A DNA stretch of 64,000 nucleotides from positions 1 to 64,000 of the forward strand of contig CAVYZH010000009.1 in the NCBI GenBank assembly GCA_963772975.1, given 5' to 3'. Position 1 is the first letter of the stretch; each line of letters begins with the position of its first letter. This document shows, one piece after another, positions 50,537 to 59,112 of the stretch. The translations under genes were made by a program, and so were the position numbers. The notes under the pieces are model-generated. The model was given only the letters and a program-made list of their open reading frames with translations. It was not told where the DNA came from and did not search any database. The stretch comes from AC-32 sp963772975 (GTDB taxonomy: Bacteria > Actinomycetota > Thermoleophilia > Gaiellales > Gaiellaceae).

Positions 50537-52475
50537 TCAGAGCCCGAGCTCCGGCGGCAGCGGCCGTGCGTGGACGAGCACGAGCGTCGTCGTCGGCCGG
50601 GTGAGCGCGACGTAGAGCTCGCGCAGCCCCTGGCCCTCGACCGCCTCCTCGACGATCTGCGCCGGCTCGACGACGATCACGTGGTCGAACTCCATTCCCT
50701 TCGCCTCGCGCGGGGTGAGCACGGCGATGCGCGAGTCGTCGAAGAGCGCGCTCTCGCCCTCGCCGCGCAGGGAGGCGGGCGCGATCACGGCAAGCAGGCC
50801 TTCCTCGCCGGCCAGCCGCGCGGCCTCCTCGAAGGCGGCAGCAAGCGGCGGGTCGGCTTCGACCATGCGTGGCCGCTCGGCCCCGACGCGGTAGGCGACC
50901 GGCGGCTCGGCCTCGGGCGCGATCCGGGCCAGCAGCGGCAGCGCCAGCTCCATGATCTCGCGCGGGACGCGGTAGGCGTGGCGCAGCTCCTCGACCTCGG
51001 CGCCTTCTGCGCCCTCGAGGTACGGCAGCAGCTCGGGCCAGCGGTCGTAGGGAACCGGGCCGGTCGCCTGCGCGATGTCGCCGAGCAGCGTGAACGAGCC
51101 GCCGGCGCGGCGCGCGACCATCCGCAGTTGCATCGGCGTGAGGTCCTGCGCCTCGTCCACGATCACGTGCCCGTAGCGGGTCGGCGACTCGACCAGGACC
51201 GCGCGGGCCTCGTCGAGCAGCGGCAGGTCGGCCTCGCTCCAGCCGCTCCGCGCGCGGCGCAGCAGCCGCCGCTCGCTCTCATCGAGCAGGCCTTCCGTGG
51301 CAGGCGCCTTCGCGTGAGGCGAGCAGCCGGCGCACCACCTGCTCGGGCTTGGGCGCCGGCCAGGACGTGTCGAGGAACTTCGTCAGCCGCCCATCCTGCC
51401 GCAGCGCCCGCTCGACCTCCTCGAAGTTGCGGAAGGCCTGGCCGCCGAGCCGGACGCCGTAGTCCTCGTAGAAGCGGCGCAGGACGTTCATCCGGAAGCG
51501 CTCGCGCGCAGCGGCGGTCAGGCCAAGCTCCGCCCGCGCCTCTTCGAGCAGCTCGGCGGCCTCGTCCGCCTCGACGCCGACGAAGCGGCCCTCCAGCCGC
51601 ACGACCAGCTCCTGCGGCTCGCCTTCCGACGCCGCCTTGGCTGCCCGGCGCACGGCCTCACCCAGGCGTGTGTCCGCCTTCAGGCGCTGCACGTCGGGCG
51701 GATCGACGAGCGTCAGCTCGACGCCGGGCACGAGCTCCGCGACCGCGCGCTGGTCGACGCTGTCCTCGCCGAGCGTGGGGAGTACGTGCGAGACGTACTC
51801 CATGAAGGCCGGGTTCGGCCCGACCACGAGCACCCGCCGCAGCCGTTCGCGGTGCGCGTAGAGCAGGAACGAGGCGCGGTGCAGCCCGACCGCCGTCTTG
51901 CCCGTGCCTGGCCCGCCCTGGATCACGAGCGGCGGCTCGGGGTCGCGGGCGATCAGGTGGTACTGGTCGGCCTGGATCGTGGCGACGATGTCGCGCATGC
52001 GGGCGTCGCGGCTGCGGTCGAGCTCCTCGAGCAGGAAGTCGTCCACGGCGCCGGCGTCGGCGAGCGAGCCGTCGAGCGCCTCGTCGCTGATCCCGGTCAG
52101 CGTGCGTCCCTTGGTGCGGAAGCGGCGGCGGAGGGTGACCCCGTGCGGCGCGGCCGGCGTCGCGGTGTAGAAGGGCCGCGCGGCCGGTGTCTGCCAGTTG
52201 ACGACCAGCGCGCGGCGAGCGTCGTCGTGGATCCAGCGGCGGCCGATGTAGAGCGGGTCGGCCGACTCCTCGGAGTCGATCCGCCCGAAGCAGAGGCCGC
52301 GCTCGGCGTCCTCGTAGGTGCGCAGCCGCTCGGTCGCCCAGTCTTCGATCGCCTGCTGGGCGACCTCGGTCGCGCCGGCGCCGGCCGCGCGCAGCAGCGC
52401 CTCCCGCATCCGGTCGAGGCACTCGTAGGCCGTGTCCAGGTAGCGCTGCTCGGCCGGGAGGTCGGGATGGGTCAC
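50537..52475 (-). CDS. HelD/HelR-like superfamily 1 ATPase, apparent frameshift
   Basis: The N-terminal part (from ATG 52475) has the RNA-polymerase-binding coiled coil and YIGRRWIHDDARRALVVNWQ, then Walker A VIQGGPGTGKTAVGLHRASF near residue 195. The frame ends in CHGRPAR near 51285. The next frame continues EGLLDESERRLLRRARSG, Walker B VIVDEAQDLTPMQLRMVARR, LLGDIAQATG and the UvrD-like C-terminal motifs (VLTPREAKGMEFDHVIVVEP, LYVALTRPTTTLVLVH). The span is one base too long. The family clears stalled RNA polymerase from DNA; actinobacterial HelR also protects it from rifamycins. Confidence 0.85.
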
Positions 52476-52494
52476 GAAAGCACCCTAACCATGC

Positions 52495-52536
52495 GCGTTT
52501 GCGTTCTACATATGCGTTTTACCTATACTGCTCGCG
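52495..52536 (+). promoter_or_regulatory. Promoter region of the PadR unit
   Basis: An AT-rich stretch carries TATACT at 52524-52529, placing the transcription start at about the ATG (52537), so the mRNA is leaderless. Upstream are two direct ATGCG-TTT segments (ATGCGCGTTT at 52492-52501, ATGCGTTTT at 52512-52520) that could be a PadR autoregulatory site. Confidence 0.55.
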
Positions 52537-52932
52537 ATGACCCGCCACGGACGCCATCCACGCTCCCGCAGCCGCCGGCTCGTGCGGCCCGGGCACTGGC
52601 ACGTCCACGCCCGGGTCGAGCGCTTCGTCGAGCCCTCGCTATTGCTGCTCCTGCGTGAGGGGCCATTGCACGGATACGAGCTGCTGGAGCGCATCCCCGA
52701 GCTCGGCGTCGAGGGCCGGGTGGACATCGGCAACCTCTACCGCTTGCTGCGGTCGCTGGAGGAGGAGGGACTGGTCAGCTCCGAGTGGAGTGCCGACCTG
52801 CCCGGCCCCGCCAAGCGCACCTACGAGCTCACCGAGGAGGGCCGCCGCCTGCTCGACCGCTGGGCCGAGGCGCTGCGGCGAGCGCAGGAGACGATCGGAA
52901 CATTTCTCGAACGCTACGAAGAGAGGAGGTGA
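52537..52932 (+). CDS. PadR-family transcriptional regulator
   Basis: 131 residues. After a basic tail, VEPSLLLLLREGPLHGYELL, RVDIGNLYRLLRSLEEEGLV and KRTYELTEEGRRLLDRW form the PadR winged helix with the typical L-Y-R-x-L-x-x-L-E-x-x-G-L-V; a C-terminal dimerisation helix follows. It probably represses its own promoter. Translation appears leaderless. The next gene follows after 2 bp and has its own strong ribosome binding site. Confidence 0.9.
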   Translation: MTRHGRHPRSRSRRLVRPGHWHVHARVERFVEPSLLLLLREGPLHGYELLERIPELGVEGRVDIGNLYRLLRSLEEEGLVSSEWSADLPGPAKRTYELTEEGRRLLDRWAEALRRAQETIGTFLERYEERR

Positions 52933-52934
52933 AC

Positions 52935-53120
52935 ATGTGCGGAGATAGACATCACCGGCGCGGCTTCGGCCGTCGCGGGCGCCGCTTTCCCAACCGGGAG
53001 GAGTGGATCCAGCGTCTCGAGGAGCGACAGCGCGACCTCGAGGAGGAGATCGCCGACCTCGCAGACGTGATCAAGCATCTGAAGTCGGGCGAGACCCCCG
53101 CGGGGGCGACTGCGCTCTAG
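52935..53120 (+). CDS. Small coiled-coil protein co-transcribed with PadR
   Basis: 61 residues starting MCGDRHHRRGFGRRGRRFPN, then EWIQRLEERQRDLEEEIADL. The N-terminus is basic, glycine- and histidine-rich; the rest is one long amphipathic coiled-coil helix. GAGGAGGTGAAC gives an almost ideal ribosome binding site. Similar layouts occur next to PadR genes in several bacteria, but the function is unknown. A terminator follows at once. Confidence 0.75.
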   Translation: MCGDRHHRRGFGRRGRRFPNREEWIQRLEERQRDLEEEIADLADVIKHLKSGETPAGATAL

Positions 53121-53128
53121 GGCTTTCG

Positions 53129-53160
53129 GGCCCCGCCTCGCGCGGGGCCTTTCGCCCTTT
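53129..53160 (+). terminator. Intrinsic terminator of the padR unit
   Basis: GGCCCCGC-CTCGC-GCGGGGCC then TTTCGCCCTTTT. Confidence 0.88.
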
Positions 53161-53203
53161 TCCAGTTGCTATCCTGGCCAGACCACATTTCACCGGCTTG
53201 GCG

Positions 53204-53229
53204 AAATGGGCGCGCGGCGCCCATTTTTT
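53204..53229 (+). terminator. Attenuator-like terminator in the rimP-nusA leader
   Basis: AAATGGGCGC-GCG-GCGCCCATTT followed by TTT, a textbook intrinsic terminator only 19 bp before the rimP ATG. An alternative 6-bp stem CATTTC (53186-53191)/GAAATG (53203-53208) shares bases with its 5' arm and cannot coexist with it. A candidate -10 (TATCCT, 53170-53175) lies upstream, so the terminator is inside the leader of the rimP operon rather than the end of the padR unit, which has its own. Confidence 0.75.
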
Positions 53230-53248
53230 GTGAGGAGGCAGAACGCGG

Positions 53249-53680
53249 ATGGCGAGCGTGCACGACAAGGAGCGGACACTGGAGCGCGAGATCAGCGGCA
53301 AGGTCGAAGAGGCCCTGCCGGGCGTCGAGGTGCTCGCGGTCGAGCTGACCGGGCCCGAGCGGATGACCGTCTACGTCGACCGGGCCGGCGAACCTGTCGA
53401 CATCGCGCTCTGCGAGCGCGTCACCCGCGTGCTCTCCGACTACCTGCGCGAGTACGGGGTCGACGTCTCCTCGCCCGGGCCGGAGCCGCCCCTGCGCAAG
53501 CCGGAGCACTTCCAGCGCGCACTCGGCCGGCAGGTGAAGCTGAAGACCGACGCCCGCAAGCTGCGCGGCGAGGTCAAGCGCGCCGACGCCGACCGCGTCA
53601 CCGTCGCGGCCGAAGGAGAGGAATTCGTCATCCCGTACGAGCAGATCGTGCGGGGCAACCTGATCGAGGTGAAGGCATGA
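53249..53680 (+). CDS. rimP: Ribosome maturation factor RimP
   Basis: 143 residues from ATG 53249 after GTGAGGAGGC. It has VEEALPGVEVLAVELTGPER, the first-domain DRAGEPVDIALCERVTRVLS, VDVSSPGPEPPLRKPEHFQR at the domain boundary, and a C-terminal Sm-like barrel (LRGEVKRADADRVTVAAEGE). It assists 30S subunit maturation. It is the first gene of the nusA-infB operon, with ATGA overlap into nusA. Confidence 0.92.
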   Translation: MASVHDKERTLEREISGKVEEALPGVEVLAVELTGPERMTVYVDRAGEPVDIALCERVTRVLSDYLREYGVDVSSPGPEPPLRKPEHFQRALGRQVKLKTDARKLRGEVKRADADRVTVAAEGEEFVIPYEQIVRGNLIEVKA

Positions 53681-55146
53681 GCAGGGAGATCATCGAGCTC
53701 GTTCACGAGCTCGAACGAGACCGGGGGATCGAAGGCGACACGCTGATCGCGGCGCTCGAGGACGCGCTGCTGGCGGCGTACAAGAAGACGCCGGGTGCGT
53801 CGCGTCACGCCGTGGTCGAGCTCGACGGCGAGGGCGACTTCCGTGTCTTCTCGATCGAGCTCCCGCCGGACATCGAGGAGCGGCTGCTCGAGGAGGCGCG
53901 CGAGCGCGTGCTCACCGAGCTGGAGGCCGCCGAGGTCGAGAACGGCGAGCGCTCGCACGTGCTCGTCACCGACGAGGACCTCGACATCGACTGGTCCGAG
54001 GTGCCCGAGAACCAGGTAAAGCGGGCCGACGTCACGCCGGAGAACTTCGGCCGCATCGCCGCGCAGACCGCGAAGCAGGTGATCACGCAGCGGATCCGCG
54101 AGGCCGAGCGCCAGATCATGTACGACGAGTACGTCGACCGCGTGACCGAGGTCGTGACCGGGATCGTCCAGCAGGCGGGCGACCGCAACAACGTGCTCGT
54201 CGACCTCGGCAAGGTCGAGGCGCTGCTGCCGCGCTCCGAGCAGGTCGACGGCGAGCGTTACGAGCAGGGCTCGCGCATCAAAGCCGTGATCACGGAGGTC
54301 CGCAGCGGCACCAAAGGCCCGCAGGTGATCCTCTCGCGCCGCGACCCGGAGCTGATCCGCACGCTGTTCGAGCTCGAGGTGCCGGAGATCGCCGACGGCC
54401 TCGTCGAGATCCGCGCGGTCGCGCGCGAGCCGGGGTACCGCTCGAAGATCGCCGTCGAGTCGCACGCCCAGGGCGTCGACCCGGTCGGCGCGTGCGTCGG
54501 GCCTCGCGGCTCGCGCGTGCGCATGGTCGTCTCCGAGCTGCGCGGCGAGAAGATCGACATCATCCCGTGGAACCCGGAGCCCGCGCGCTTCGTGGCCAAG
54601 GCGCTCTCGCCGGCCCGCGTGCGCGAGGTCTATCTCGACGACGACGCCAAGGAGGCGACCGTCGTCACCCCCGACGACCAGCTCGCGCTGGCGATCGGCA
54701 AGGAGGGAATGAACGCCCGTCTCGCCGCGCGCCTGACGGGCTGGAAGGTCGACATCAAGTCCGACACCGAGTTCGCGACCGAGGAGGCGGAGGCTGCCTT
54801 CGCCGGCGACGGCGACGAGGGCGACACGGAGTTCACCGGTCGCTGCGCCGCGGTGCTCTCGAGCGGCAAGCGCTGCCCGAACGCGGCCCTGCCGGGCTCG
54901 CGCTACTGCGGGGTGCCCGCCCACCAGGAACTGGCGAACCGCCCGGAGGTGCAGGAGGACGAGGAGCCGGTCGTGGCCGAGTCCGAGCCGGACCTCGAGG
55001 CCGCAGCCGCGCTGGCCGAGCCGGAGGCCGAGAGCATCGGCCCCGACAGCGTCGAGCAGGAGCCGGCGCCCGAGACCGAGCCCGCCGAGGCGCAGGCAGA
55101 GCCCGAGCCGGTCGTTGAGGCCGAGGAGTCCGAGCCTGCTGCGTGA
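53677..55146 (+). CDS. nusA: Transcription termination/antitermination protein NusA with a zinc-finger-like tail
   Basis: 489 residues from ATG 53677. N-terminal domain SREIIELVHELERDRGIEGD, S1 domain (EALLPRSEQVDGERYEQGSR), KH1 with VDPVGACVGPRGSRVRMVVS, KH2 with AIGKEGMNARLAARLTGW. From about residue 385 there is an added tail: the spaced cysteine/histidine motif GRCAAVLSSGKRCPNAALPG then SRYCGVPAH, followed by about 75 very acidic residues. NusA controls RNA polymerase pausing and termination. The tail's Cys/His spacing (C-x8-C-x9-C-x4-H, last Cys and His in YCGVPAH) suggests zinc binding. Confidence 0.95.
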   Translation: MSREIIELVHELERDRGIEGDTLIAALEDALLAAYKKTPGASRHAVVELDGEGDFRVFSIELPPDIEERLLEEARERVLTELEAAEVENGERSHVLVTDEDLDIDWSEVPENQVKRADVTPENFGRIAAQTAKQVITQRIREAERQIMYDEYVDRVTEVVTGIVQQAGDRNNVLVDLGKVEALLPRSEQVDGERYEQGSRIKAVITEVRSGTKGPQVILSRRDPELIRTLFELEVPEIADGLVEIRAVAREPGYRSKIAVESHAQGVDPVGACVGPRGSRVRMVVSELRGEKIDIIPWNPEPARFVAKALSPARVREVYLDDDAKEATVVTPDDQLALAIGKEGMNARLAARLTGWKVDIKSDTEFATEEAEAAFAGDGDEGDTEFTGRCAAVLSSGKRCPNAALPGSRYCGVPAHQELANRPEVQEDEEPVVAESEPDLEAAAALAEPEAESIGPDSVEQEPAPETEPAEAQAEPEPVVEAEESEPAA

Positions 55147-55379
55147 GCACGCCCATCAGGACGTGCGCCGGCTGCGGCCGCAAGGCCCCGCAGGCCGAGC
55201 TGCTGCGCTTCGTCGCGAGCGACGGCGCGCTGAAGCATGCGCCGCAGGGACCGGGACGCGGCGCCTACACGTGCCGGCGCCTCGCCTGCTTCGAGCGGGC
55301 GCGGGAACGGCACGCGTTCAGCCGCACCCTGCGAGCGACCGTGCGGGTCGATCAGGAGCTCGCACGGCTCTACACTTGA
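55143..55379 (+). CDS. ylxR: YlxR (DUF448) RNA-binding protein
   Basis: 78 residues from GTG 55143 (VSTPIRTCAGCGRKAPQAEL). It has the R-T-C-x-G-C-x-x-K pattern, LRFVASDG and PGRGAYTCRRLACFERARER, the family signature. In Bacillus the homologue (RnpM) modulates RNase P. It overlaps nusA by 4 bp (GTGA) and precedes infB by 6 bp. Confidence 0.92.
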   Translation: MSTPIRTCAGCGRKAPQAELLRFVASDGALKHAPQGPGRGAYTCRRLACFERARERHAFSRTLRATVRVDQELARLYT

Positions 55380-55385
55380 GCGCGA

Positions 55386-57371
55386 ATGGCTGACCGTCCG
55401 AACAGACCGAACCGCCCGATCCGGCCCCGCCAGGGTGCTCCGGCGGGCCGCCGCAAGCGCCGTGTCGTGATCGACACCGGTGCCGCGCGCCCGCGCCAGG
55501 ACGGCCGCCAGCGCCGCGACCAGCAGGAGCAGAAGCCGAAGGAGAAGACGCCGGTCGCACCGCTGACCGGGCCAGTGACCGTCGAGTCCGGCGTCACGGT
55601 CAAGGATCTCTCTCAGGCGCTCGGCGTCCCGGTGCCGAAGCTGATCACGATCCTGATGGGCCTCGGCGCGCCGAAGACCGTCACCCAGTCGCTGGCCGAC
55701 GAGGAGGTCCAGCTGATCGGGACCGAGGTCGGGCGCGAGGTGAACATCAAGCACGCCGCCGAGGAAGAGCTCGAGCCCGAGGTCTACGAGGACGATGAGG
55801 CCGACCTCTCGGCACGGCCGCCGGTGGTCACGATCATGGGCCACGTCGACCACGGCAAGACGACGCTGCTCGACGCGATCCGCAAGACCGCCGTCGTCGA
55901 GACCGAGGCCGGCGGGATCACGCAGCACATCGGCGCCTATCAGGTCGTCCACGGCGACCGCAAGATCACCTTCCTCGACACACCGGGCCACGAGGCCTTC
56001 ACCGCCATGCGCGCCCGTGGTGCCAAGGTGACCGACATCGCGGTGCTGGTCGTGGCCGCCGACGACGGCGTGATGCCGCAGACCAAGGAGTCGATCTCGC
56101 ACGCGCGCGCGGCCGAGGTGCCGATCGTCGTCGCGGTGAACAAGGTCGACCTGCCGGACGCGAACGTCGACCGCGTGCGCACCGAGCTCGCCACAGAGGA
56201 GCTGCAGCCCGAGGAGTGGGGCGGCTCGACGCAGTTCGCGCTCGTCTCCGCCAAGCAGAGCGAGGGCCTGGACGATCTGCTCGAGAAAGTGCTGCTAGTC
56301 GCCGACGCCGAGCTCGAGCTGACCGCCAACGCCAAAGCCGAGGCTTCCGGCCCGATCGTCGAGTCACGCCTGGACGTCGGCCGCGGCCCGGTGGCGACGA
56401 TGCTCGTCCACCGCGGCACGCTCCGCGTCGGCGACGCGATCGTCGCCGGCGACGCCTGGGGCAAGGTGCGGGCGCTCTACAACTTCCGCGGCGAGAAGGT
56501 CAAGGAGGCGACTCCTGGAGACCCGGTCGAGATCCTCGGCTTCGACCATCCTCCGCCCGCCGGCGAGTACGCGAAGGTGGTCGAGAACGAGCGCGCGGCG
56601 CGCGGCTTCGCGCAGACGCGCGGCGAGCGCCTGAGGCGCGAGCAGTTCGCCACCCAGCGGTCGTCGGGCGTGACGCTCGAGACGCTCTTCGACGCGCTAC
56701 AGGAAGGCGCCGTCCAGGACCTGAACCTCGTGCTCAAGGGCGACGTCGTCGGCTCGGTCGAGGCTGCCATCTCGGAGCTCTCGAAGATCCAGCACCCGGA
56801 GGTGCGCGTGAACGTGATCCACCAGGGCGTCGGCGGGATCACCGAGAACGACATCATGCTCGCCTCGGCCTCGAACGCGATGGTGGTCGGCTTCAACGTC
56901 CGCCCGAACGCCGAGGCGCGCCAGCTGGCCGACCGCGAGGGCGTCGAGATCCGCACCTACCGCGTCATCTACCAGCTGACCGAGGACATCGAGCAGGCGC
57001 TGATCGGCATGCTCAAGCCGGTCCGCACCGAGGAGACGATCGGCGAGGTCGAGGTGCGGCAGCTGTTCCGCGTCTCGCGCCTCGGCACGATCGCCGGCTC
57101 CTACGTCACGAACGGCACCGTGCGCCGCAACTCGAGTGTCCGCGTCGTCCGCGACGGCACCGTCGTCTACGAGACCCGGATCTCGCAGCTGAAGCGCTTC
57201 AAGGAGGACGTGCGCGAAGTCGAGGAGGGTTTCGAGTGCGGCATCCTGCTCGAAGGCTTCAACGACCTCAAGGAAGGCGACGTGCTCGAGGTCTACGAGA
57301 CCCGCGAGGTCGAGCGCACCGATCTCGACACGGCGCCGACCGCGCCGACCGCGCCGACCACCGCCGCCTAG
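55386..57371 (+). CDS. infB: Translation initiation factor IF-2
   Basis: 661 residues. A short basic N-terminal region (about 60 residues, much less than in many actinobacteria) precedes an IF2_N domain (VKDLSQALGVPVPKLITILM). The G domain has VVTIMGHVDHGKTTLLDAI, FLDTPGHEAFTAMRARG and VAVNKVDLPDANVDR; domains II, III and IV follow (VHRGTLRVGDAIVAGDAWGK, VNVIHQGVGGITENDIMLAS, GTIAGSYVTNGTVRRNSSVR). It positions initiator tRNA on the ribosome. The C-terminus ends with a TAPTAPT repeat. Confidence 0.96.
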   Translation: MADRPNRPNRPIRPRQGAPAGRRKRRVVIDTGAARPRQDGRQRRDQQEQKPKEKTPVAPLTGPVTVESGVTVKDLSQALGVPVPKLITILMGLGAPKTVTQSLADEEVQLIGTEVGREVNIKHAAEEELEPEVYEDDEADLSARPPVVTIMGHVDHGKTTLLDAIRKTAVVETEAGGITQHIGAYQVVHGDRKITFLDTPGHEAFTAMRARGAKVTDIAVLVVAADDGVMPQTKESISHARAAEVPIVVAVNKVDLPDANVDRVRTELATEELQPEEWGGSTQFALVSAKQSEGLDDLLEKVLLVADAELELTANAKAEASGPIVESRLDVGRGPVATMLVHRGTLRVGDAIVAGDAWGKVRALYNFRGEKVKEATPGDPVEILGFDHPPPAGEYAKVVENERAARGFAQTRGERLRREQFATQRSSGVTLETLFDALQEGAVQDLNLVLKGDVVGSVEAAISELSKIQHPEVRVNVIHQGVGGITENDIMLASASNAMVVGFNVRPNAEARQLADREGVEIRTYRVIYQLTEDIEQALIGMLKPVRTEETIGEVEVRQLFRVSRLGTIAGSYVTNGTVRRNSSVRVVRDGTVVYETRISQLKRFKEDVREVEEGFECGILLEGFNDLKEGDVLEVYETREVERTDLDTAPTAPTAPTTAA

Positions 57372-57375
57372 CGCC

Positions 57376-57675
57376 TTGGGCGCCGGCTGGGTCGGCATCC
57401 TCTCGGTCGAACTGCACTTCCCCGAGAACCGCTCGCTGAAGGGCAAGCGCAAGGAGCTGCTCTCGGTCAAAGCGCAGCTGCAGCGCCGCTTCGGCGCCTC
57501 CGTCGCCGAGGTCGACCATCACGAGCTCTGGCAGCGCGCCCGGCTGACGCTCTCGTGCGTGGCGCGCGAGCACCGCGAGGTCGAGGAGTTGCTCGCCGGC
57601 GCCGAGCGCTACCTGGCAGGGCAGGCGTTCGAGCTCGGCCTGGTCGAACGCCAGCTGGTCACCTTGGACGACTGA
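57376..57675 (+). CDS. DUF503 protein (YlxP-like)
   Basis: 99 residues from TTG 57376, 4 bp after infB. LSVELHFPENRSLKGKRKEL then VKAQLQRRFGASVAEVDHHE and RARLTLSCVARE define the DUF503 family, a small ferredoxin-like protein found between infB and rbfA in many Gram-positive bacteria. A role near ribosome maturation is inferred from this conserved position only. Confidence 0.88.
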   Translation: MGAGWVGILSVELHFPENRSLKGKRKELLSVKAQLQRRFGASVAEVDHHELWQRARLTLSCVAREHREVEELLAGAERYLAGQAFELGLVERQLVTLDD

Positions 57676-57788
57676 GCCGCGGGCAGGCGTAATGGCGTCG
57701 CCCGGCCGCGTCGGTGACGTGAACGCCACTGCCAGGTAGGACGCCGCGAGTGTCCGCCGAGTTGGCCGAAACCGCTTGAATACCCCGA

Positions 57789-58139
57789 ATGGGGGACAGG
57801 ATGCGCCGAGTCAACGAAGCTGTTCGGGAGGTGGTCTCAGAGACCGTCGGCGAGCTGAAGGACCCGCGGATCGGGTTCGTCACCGTCACCGGCGTCGAGA
57901 CCTCGCCGGATCTCCGTCACGCGCGCGTCTTCGTCAGCGTGCTCGGCTCCGAGGTTAAGCGGGCGAAGACGCTCGATGGCCTCGCGGCGGCGCACGGCGT
58001 CCTGCAGGCCCGCCTGGCGCGCGAGCTACGAATGAAGCGGACTCCCCAGCTGACCTTCGAATACGATCCGACCGTCGAGCGCGGGGTCCGCATGACCCAA
58101 CTGATCGATGAGCTCGCCCCAGACGCAGATCACGAGTGA
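57789..58139 (+). CDS. rbfA: Ribosome-binding factor A
   Basis: 116 residues. MGDRMRRVNEAVREVVSETV (ATG 57789, or 57801), LKDPRIGFVTVTGVETSPDL, RHARVFVSVLG, LARELRMKRTPQLTFEYDPT. This is the single KH-like domain of RbfA, which helps mature the 30S subunit and the 16S 5' end. A 113-bp gap before it holds no gene and may carry an internal promoter. The nrnA start lies 32 bp before its stop. Confidence 0.93.
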   Translation: MGDRMRRVNEAVREVVSETVGELKDPRIGFVTVTGVETSPDLRHARVFVSVLGSEVKRAKTLDGLAAAHGVLQARLARELRMKRTPQLTFEYDPTVERGVRMTQLIDELAPDADHE

Positions 58140-59112
58140 CCTGCAGGCGGTCGCGGACGCACTCCGCTCGAACGACCGCTTCCTGCTCGTGACCCATGAG
58201 AACCCCGACGGCGACGCGCTCGGCTCGCTGCTCGCGACCAAGCTGGCGCTCGACCAGCTGGGCAAGGACAGCGTGATGTACCTCTACGGCGACGCGCCCT
58301 TGCCGAAGGAGTACGGCTTCATGGAGCTGAGCGGGATCGTGCGCGAGCCGCCCCCTGACGCGGCCGAGCGCGTGCTCGTCGCGCTCGACTGCGCCAACGA
58401 GACACGCATAGGGCCGGACCTGACGCTCATCGATGATGCGCCGTTGACGCTCGACATCGACCACCACCACGACAACTCCCGCTTCGGCGACGTCAACCTC
58501 GTGGTCGGCGACGCCTCCTCGACAGGCGAGGTGCTGCGCGACGTGTTTCGCGAGCTCGGCGTCGAGCTGACGCCCGAGATCGCGGAGGCGCTCTACATCG
58601 CCGTCGTCACCGACACGGGCCGCTTCCAGTACACGAACACGACGCCGAAGGCGCTGCGCCTGGCGGCGGAGCTGGTCGATGCGGGCGCCGATGTCCATCG
58701 CGTCTTCCAGGGCGTCTACGAGTCGGTCGAGTTCGCCAAGCTGAAGCTGCTGGGCCGGGCGCTCGACCGTGCCCAGGTGTACGAGGGCGGCCGGCTGGTG
58801 GTCTCGTACCTGCTGCGCAGCGACTTCACCGAGCTGAACGTGGCCGAGGCGTTCTCGGAGGGGATCATCGACTACCTGCGGGCGGTCGAGGGCGCCGAGA
58901 TGGCGGCGCTGATCCGCGAGCCTCCGCGCCGCGACGGCCCGCCCAGGCGCGTCAGCCTGCGCGCCTCGAACGACGAGCTCGACGTCTCCGCGATCGCGCG
59001 CAAGTCGGGCGGCGGCGGGCACCGGCAGGCCGCCGGCTTCTCCAGCGACGCCTCGGTCGAGGAGATCACCGAGTTCATCCACCGCGAGTTCCGTGCCGCC
59101 GCGGGCACTTGA
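58108..59112 (+). CDS. nrnA: DHH-DHHA1 phosphoesterase (NrnA-like oligoribonuclease/pAp phosphatase)
   Basis: 334 residues from ATG 58108. LLVTHENPDGDALGSLLATK and LVALDCANETRIG bind metals, TLDIDHHHDNSRFGDVN is the DHH motif, VVTDTGRFQYTNT follows, and the DHHA1 domain has RKSGGGGHRQAAGFSSDAS, the GGGH substrate site. It degrades short RNAs and dephosphorylates pAp in the cytoplasm. Its place between rbfA and truB is typical for Gram-positive bacteria. Confidence 0.92.
   Translation: MSSPQTQITSDLQAVADALRSNDRFLLVTHENPDGDALGSLLATKLALDQLGKDSVMYLYGDAPLPKEYGFMELSGIVREPPPDAAERVLVALDCANETRIGPDLTLIDDAPLTLDIDHHHDNSRFGDVNLVVGDASSTGEVLRDVFRELGVELTPEIAEALYIAVVTDTGRFQYTNTTPKALRLAAELVDAGADVHRVFQGVYESVEFAKLKLLGRALDRAQVYEGGRLVVSYLLRSDFTELNVAEAFSEGIIDYLRAVEGAEMAALIREPPRRDGPPRRVSLRASNDELDVSAIARKSGGGGHRQAAGFSSDASVEEITEFIHREFRAAAGT

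Noticed and set aside
55386..57371. Truncated IF-2 because of the short N-terminus
   Set aside because: The IF2_N domain and all G, II, III and IV domains are intact; N-terminal length varies widely in this family.
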